Shown: one piece after another, positions 61,623-64,000 of the stretch
Layout: every line of letters begins with the position of its first letter
How positions within the stretch are numbered: the stretch's first letter is position 1
NCBI GenBank assembly: GCA_035578175.1
Contig: JAQMRL010000004.1
Span: 35,852,401 to 35,916,400 of the forward strand
Origin: Catonia carolina
Lineage: Eukaryota > Arthropoda > Insecta > Hemiptera > Achilidae
Reading direction: 5' to 3'
Length of the DNA stretch: 64,000 bases
The notes under the pieces: generated by a model
What the model saw: only the letters and a program-made list of their open reading frames with translations
Database searches by the model: none
What the model was told of the DNA's origin: nothing
Program-made: the position numbers and the translations under genes

Positions 61623-63683
61623 TTTTAATACCATTTTTCTCATTTGAAAATAACTGACGAAGATTCTGGAGAAATGGAACTTAAGATAATTCGAAACTAC
61701 ATAAAGACATACTGTCTATCGACAGACAACAAGACAACATTCTCGAGTACTAAATATCCGCCGGTTTTACGCTTCAGAAGTTCTGGAGATTTAATTTTTG
61801 CTATCTGATAGCAAAAATCTTATCAATGAATTTGCTTTTCCGAAGTGCCCGTGGAGCTAACATCCAAGTGGAGCTAACATTTTTTTGAACTAAAATGAAG
61901 AGGTTATGTTTATAATTATATATAATGTCTAAACAGCCACGTAAATCACTTAGTACTGAATCTCTTAGACAAGAGTAATGATAGTCATTGACTAAAACAT
62001 GTTTCGGTACTGGATCTCGCAGGGCGATTCTGATAGTGTGATTTTAAAATTATAAATAATATAACGTTAATATTCTGCGGATGACTGACGTGTTTGAGTA
62101 TAAATGTTGTAAATAACTGAATGAACATTTTTAAAAATCTCCACTATAGTTCAGTAAACGTTTATATTTTGGAATCATGTGCTTATTATATATTACTTCT
62201 CAGTTTGTTTTTTTCGTTTTAAAAGAGGTTTTGGTTAATTATTTTTTTAATTTTTATTTATTTGTTTTGAAAAAATCACTATTTATCTAATTTTGATTAT
62301 AAATAACAATTTAAGAACGGTATAATAATATGTTTTAATATTATAATTTTTTAATTACACCAGTGGGTTTTTATTTTTGTTCATGAGTTAAATCTAATTG
62401 ATAATTTGCATTTATTCTTATACAACAGATTATGCATTAAAATAAGTTAAATGAAAAGAAATTATTATGATCGAGTGTTCCTAACGTTGCCACTGATCTT
62501 AAAAAAAATTAATTGTCAAGAAATGAATGGTTATTTCTCAACAATAACTTATCTTATTGGCTATTGACCGTTCTTCTTAATAATGAAATAACTGAACCTA
62601 TTATAAAAAACACAAAATTTAAATAATGGTAAAATCCAATTTCTGTGCAAAAATTTATAAATTGTAAACAAAGTTAAAAAATACGATGTAGTAGCTATAT
62701 TTTAAATAAAGGAACATTGTTCGTTCATTTTAATTGCCTCAAAACAAAAAAAAACAACCAGAATAAAAGTAATAGAATATTAAATTTTCTTTTGAACTGA
62801 TACTCCGAAATAAATTACTTCAAAATAACACAAATGTCGCACAGTTAAGAAAAACGGAAAATAAATAGGTGACTTTGTAGTATCTGAAAGTGCCACTTGT
62901 TCAAAAAAACACATTTCTTTATTTTCGAGCACAAAGTATTCAATTACATTTATTTCTTTTTTATATCAGTATCTGTTTGATACTGCTTGTTTTTTAATTT
63001 TTCAATGATTTTTACTATATTAATATTTTTTCCATTGGTCTAAAACCCAGAGTAAATAATTCTTGGAAAATCTATTTTTTTCTTTGTTTATGTATATGAA
63101 ACTAAGTTAACTAGTTCGGATGATAACCAAACATGAGTCTAATAAGAGATAAATATTCACAAATCAAGTGATGGCAGTCAAATCTTACCATATTCATGAA
63201 AAAAAATATTTTTGAATTTTTTTCCACTTTTGTCTTTTTGTATTTACATTTAAATAGTACTTACAACTAGAAAATGGAATTAAAACAAAAACATAATAAC
63301 AAATGATTTCATAGCTCAAAGAAGGACATCAGCAGTAGGACTCCGCAGGGACTTTAAAACTTTTTACAAAAAATATTATTGGTTGTTGAGGTTTCTAGTC
63401 TCCTTCTCCAAGAACGTCGCAAACTTCAAGGTGGATTTATTTACGTTTTTTCTATTGCTTACAAGAAAATATCAATACAAAATAAATGTTAATTTCCTTA
63501 ATTATACTTTGATAATCTACAAACTATTTATTTTAATTCGTGGTGGTAAAATTAATCCCCCCAACTATGGTTCCCATGTTCAAGGGTAGATCAATTCAGT
63601 GCTTCTTTGTTCATTATACTACTGCGACTACTACGAATTCTTTTTGTGTGTTAGTAATTACAACTACATGTTAGTTACTTAAA
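61623..63683. other. Unassigned AT-rich stretch
   Basis: No gene recognised. CAAGTGGAGCTAACAT and CGTGGAGCTAACAT lie close together at 61850-61880 as a short duplication. Confidence 0.45.
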
Positions 63684-63686
63684 TAC

Positions 63687-63719
<33 letters not shown>

Positions 63720-63731
63720 ATAATAATAATA
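63684..63731. repeat. (AAT)n microsatellite
   Basis: TAATAATAATACTAATAATA-type repeat with few interruptions. Confidence 0.9.
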
Positions 63732-64000
63732 GGGCCTTTAATCACAAATAAGAAAAAAATACATTTCTTTGTAATCATTTAACATAAAAAATGTTAAATA
63801 AAAAATAAAAAAAACATAACATTAAAAACTAGCTTCTCTCCCTACTTTCAATAGCCAAATGGTTACAGCTTTTTTATACCCAATGATATCTTACGGGATT
63901 ACCAGGTAGGTTTTTTAATAAGAAGTTTCAAGTTGGCTAAGTTTTTGTAACAGTTTCTTCCTGAAGCTATTCTTAATGTAGTGAATTAAGTATATATGGT
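63732..64000. other. Unassigned end of window
   Basis: Nothing recognised. A poly(A)-rich patch at 63785-63825 could be the tail of something truncated. Confidence 0.4.

Overview
This looks like a window of an arthropod, most likely insect, nuclear genome. It is strongly AT-rich and has no bacterial gene organisation. I could recognise no intact host protein gene. Almost everything identifiable is transposable-element sequence of kinds typical of insects: jockey-clade and RTE-like LINEs, tRNA-derived SINEs, piggyBac, Tc1 and pogo DNA transposons, and Helitron-like non-autonomous repeats. The particular mix of jockey and RTE-like families reminds me of hemipterans, but the sequence alone does not prove an order.

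Layout. 0-5 kb: pogo/Tigger transposase remnant, a truncated jockey LINE with a clean 14-bp target-site duplication (TSD), a SINE and a second jockey remnant. 5.0-9.7 kb: the best-preserved element of the window, a full-length two-ORF LINE (ORF1 5640-6389; ORF2 endonuclease-reverse transcriptase 6515-9448) inserted into the reverse transcriptase of another LINE. 9.9-19.7 kb: tRNA-like sequence, several copies of a dispersed ~0.95-kb repeat (family H, Helentron-like), a Tc1 remnant, several LINE fragments, and a family-H copy (17641-19697) with two further retrotransposons nested in it. 20-28 kb: jockey fragments, a ~450-bp fold-back, a SINE split by a LINE, and a 35-bp minisatellite. 28-41 kb: mostly anonymous AT-rich DNA with two tandem duplications, two LINE 3' ends, a SINE and a tRNA-like sequence. 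41.07-41.70 kb: a GC-rich LTR carrying a canonical histone-type 3' stem-loop. 42-47 kb: SINE, family H copies, and a LINE split by an insertion that encodes a small helix-turn-helix ORF. 47.3-51.0 kb: two jockey elements with poly(A) tails, one with an almost complete ORF2. 52.8-58.1 kb: jockey remnant, inverted copies of a TTAA-type MITE that carries a tRNA-like sequence, and a decayed piggyBac element with TIRs and TTAA on both sides. 58-64 kb: SINE with TSD, repeat family B, a jockey 3' end and the best family-H copy (60693-61622).

How the parts relate: the window is a record of successive insertions. Four or five nesting events can be read directly because the interrupted element continues on the far side and short duplications flank the insert. 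The only apparently intact coding capacity is that of the 5.0-9.7 kb LINE, with the jockey at 47.3-50.2 kb next (intact reverse transcriptase, deleted endonuclease start). The stretches listed as unassigned are AT-rich with only short spurious ORFs.
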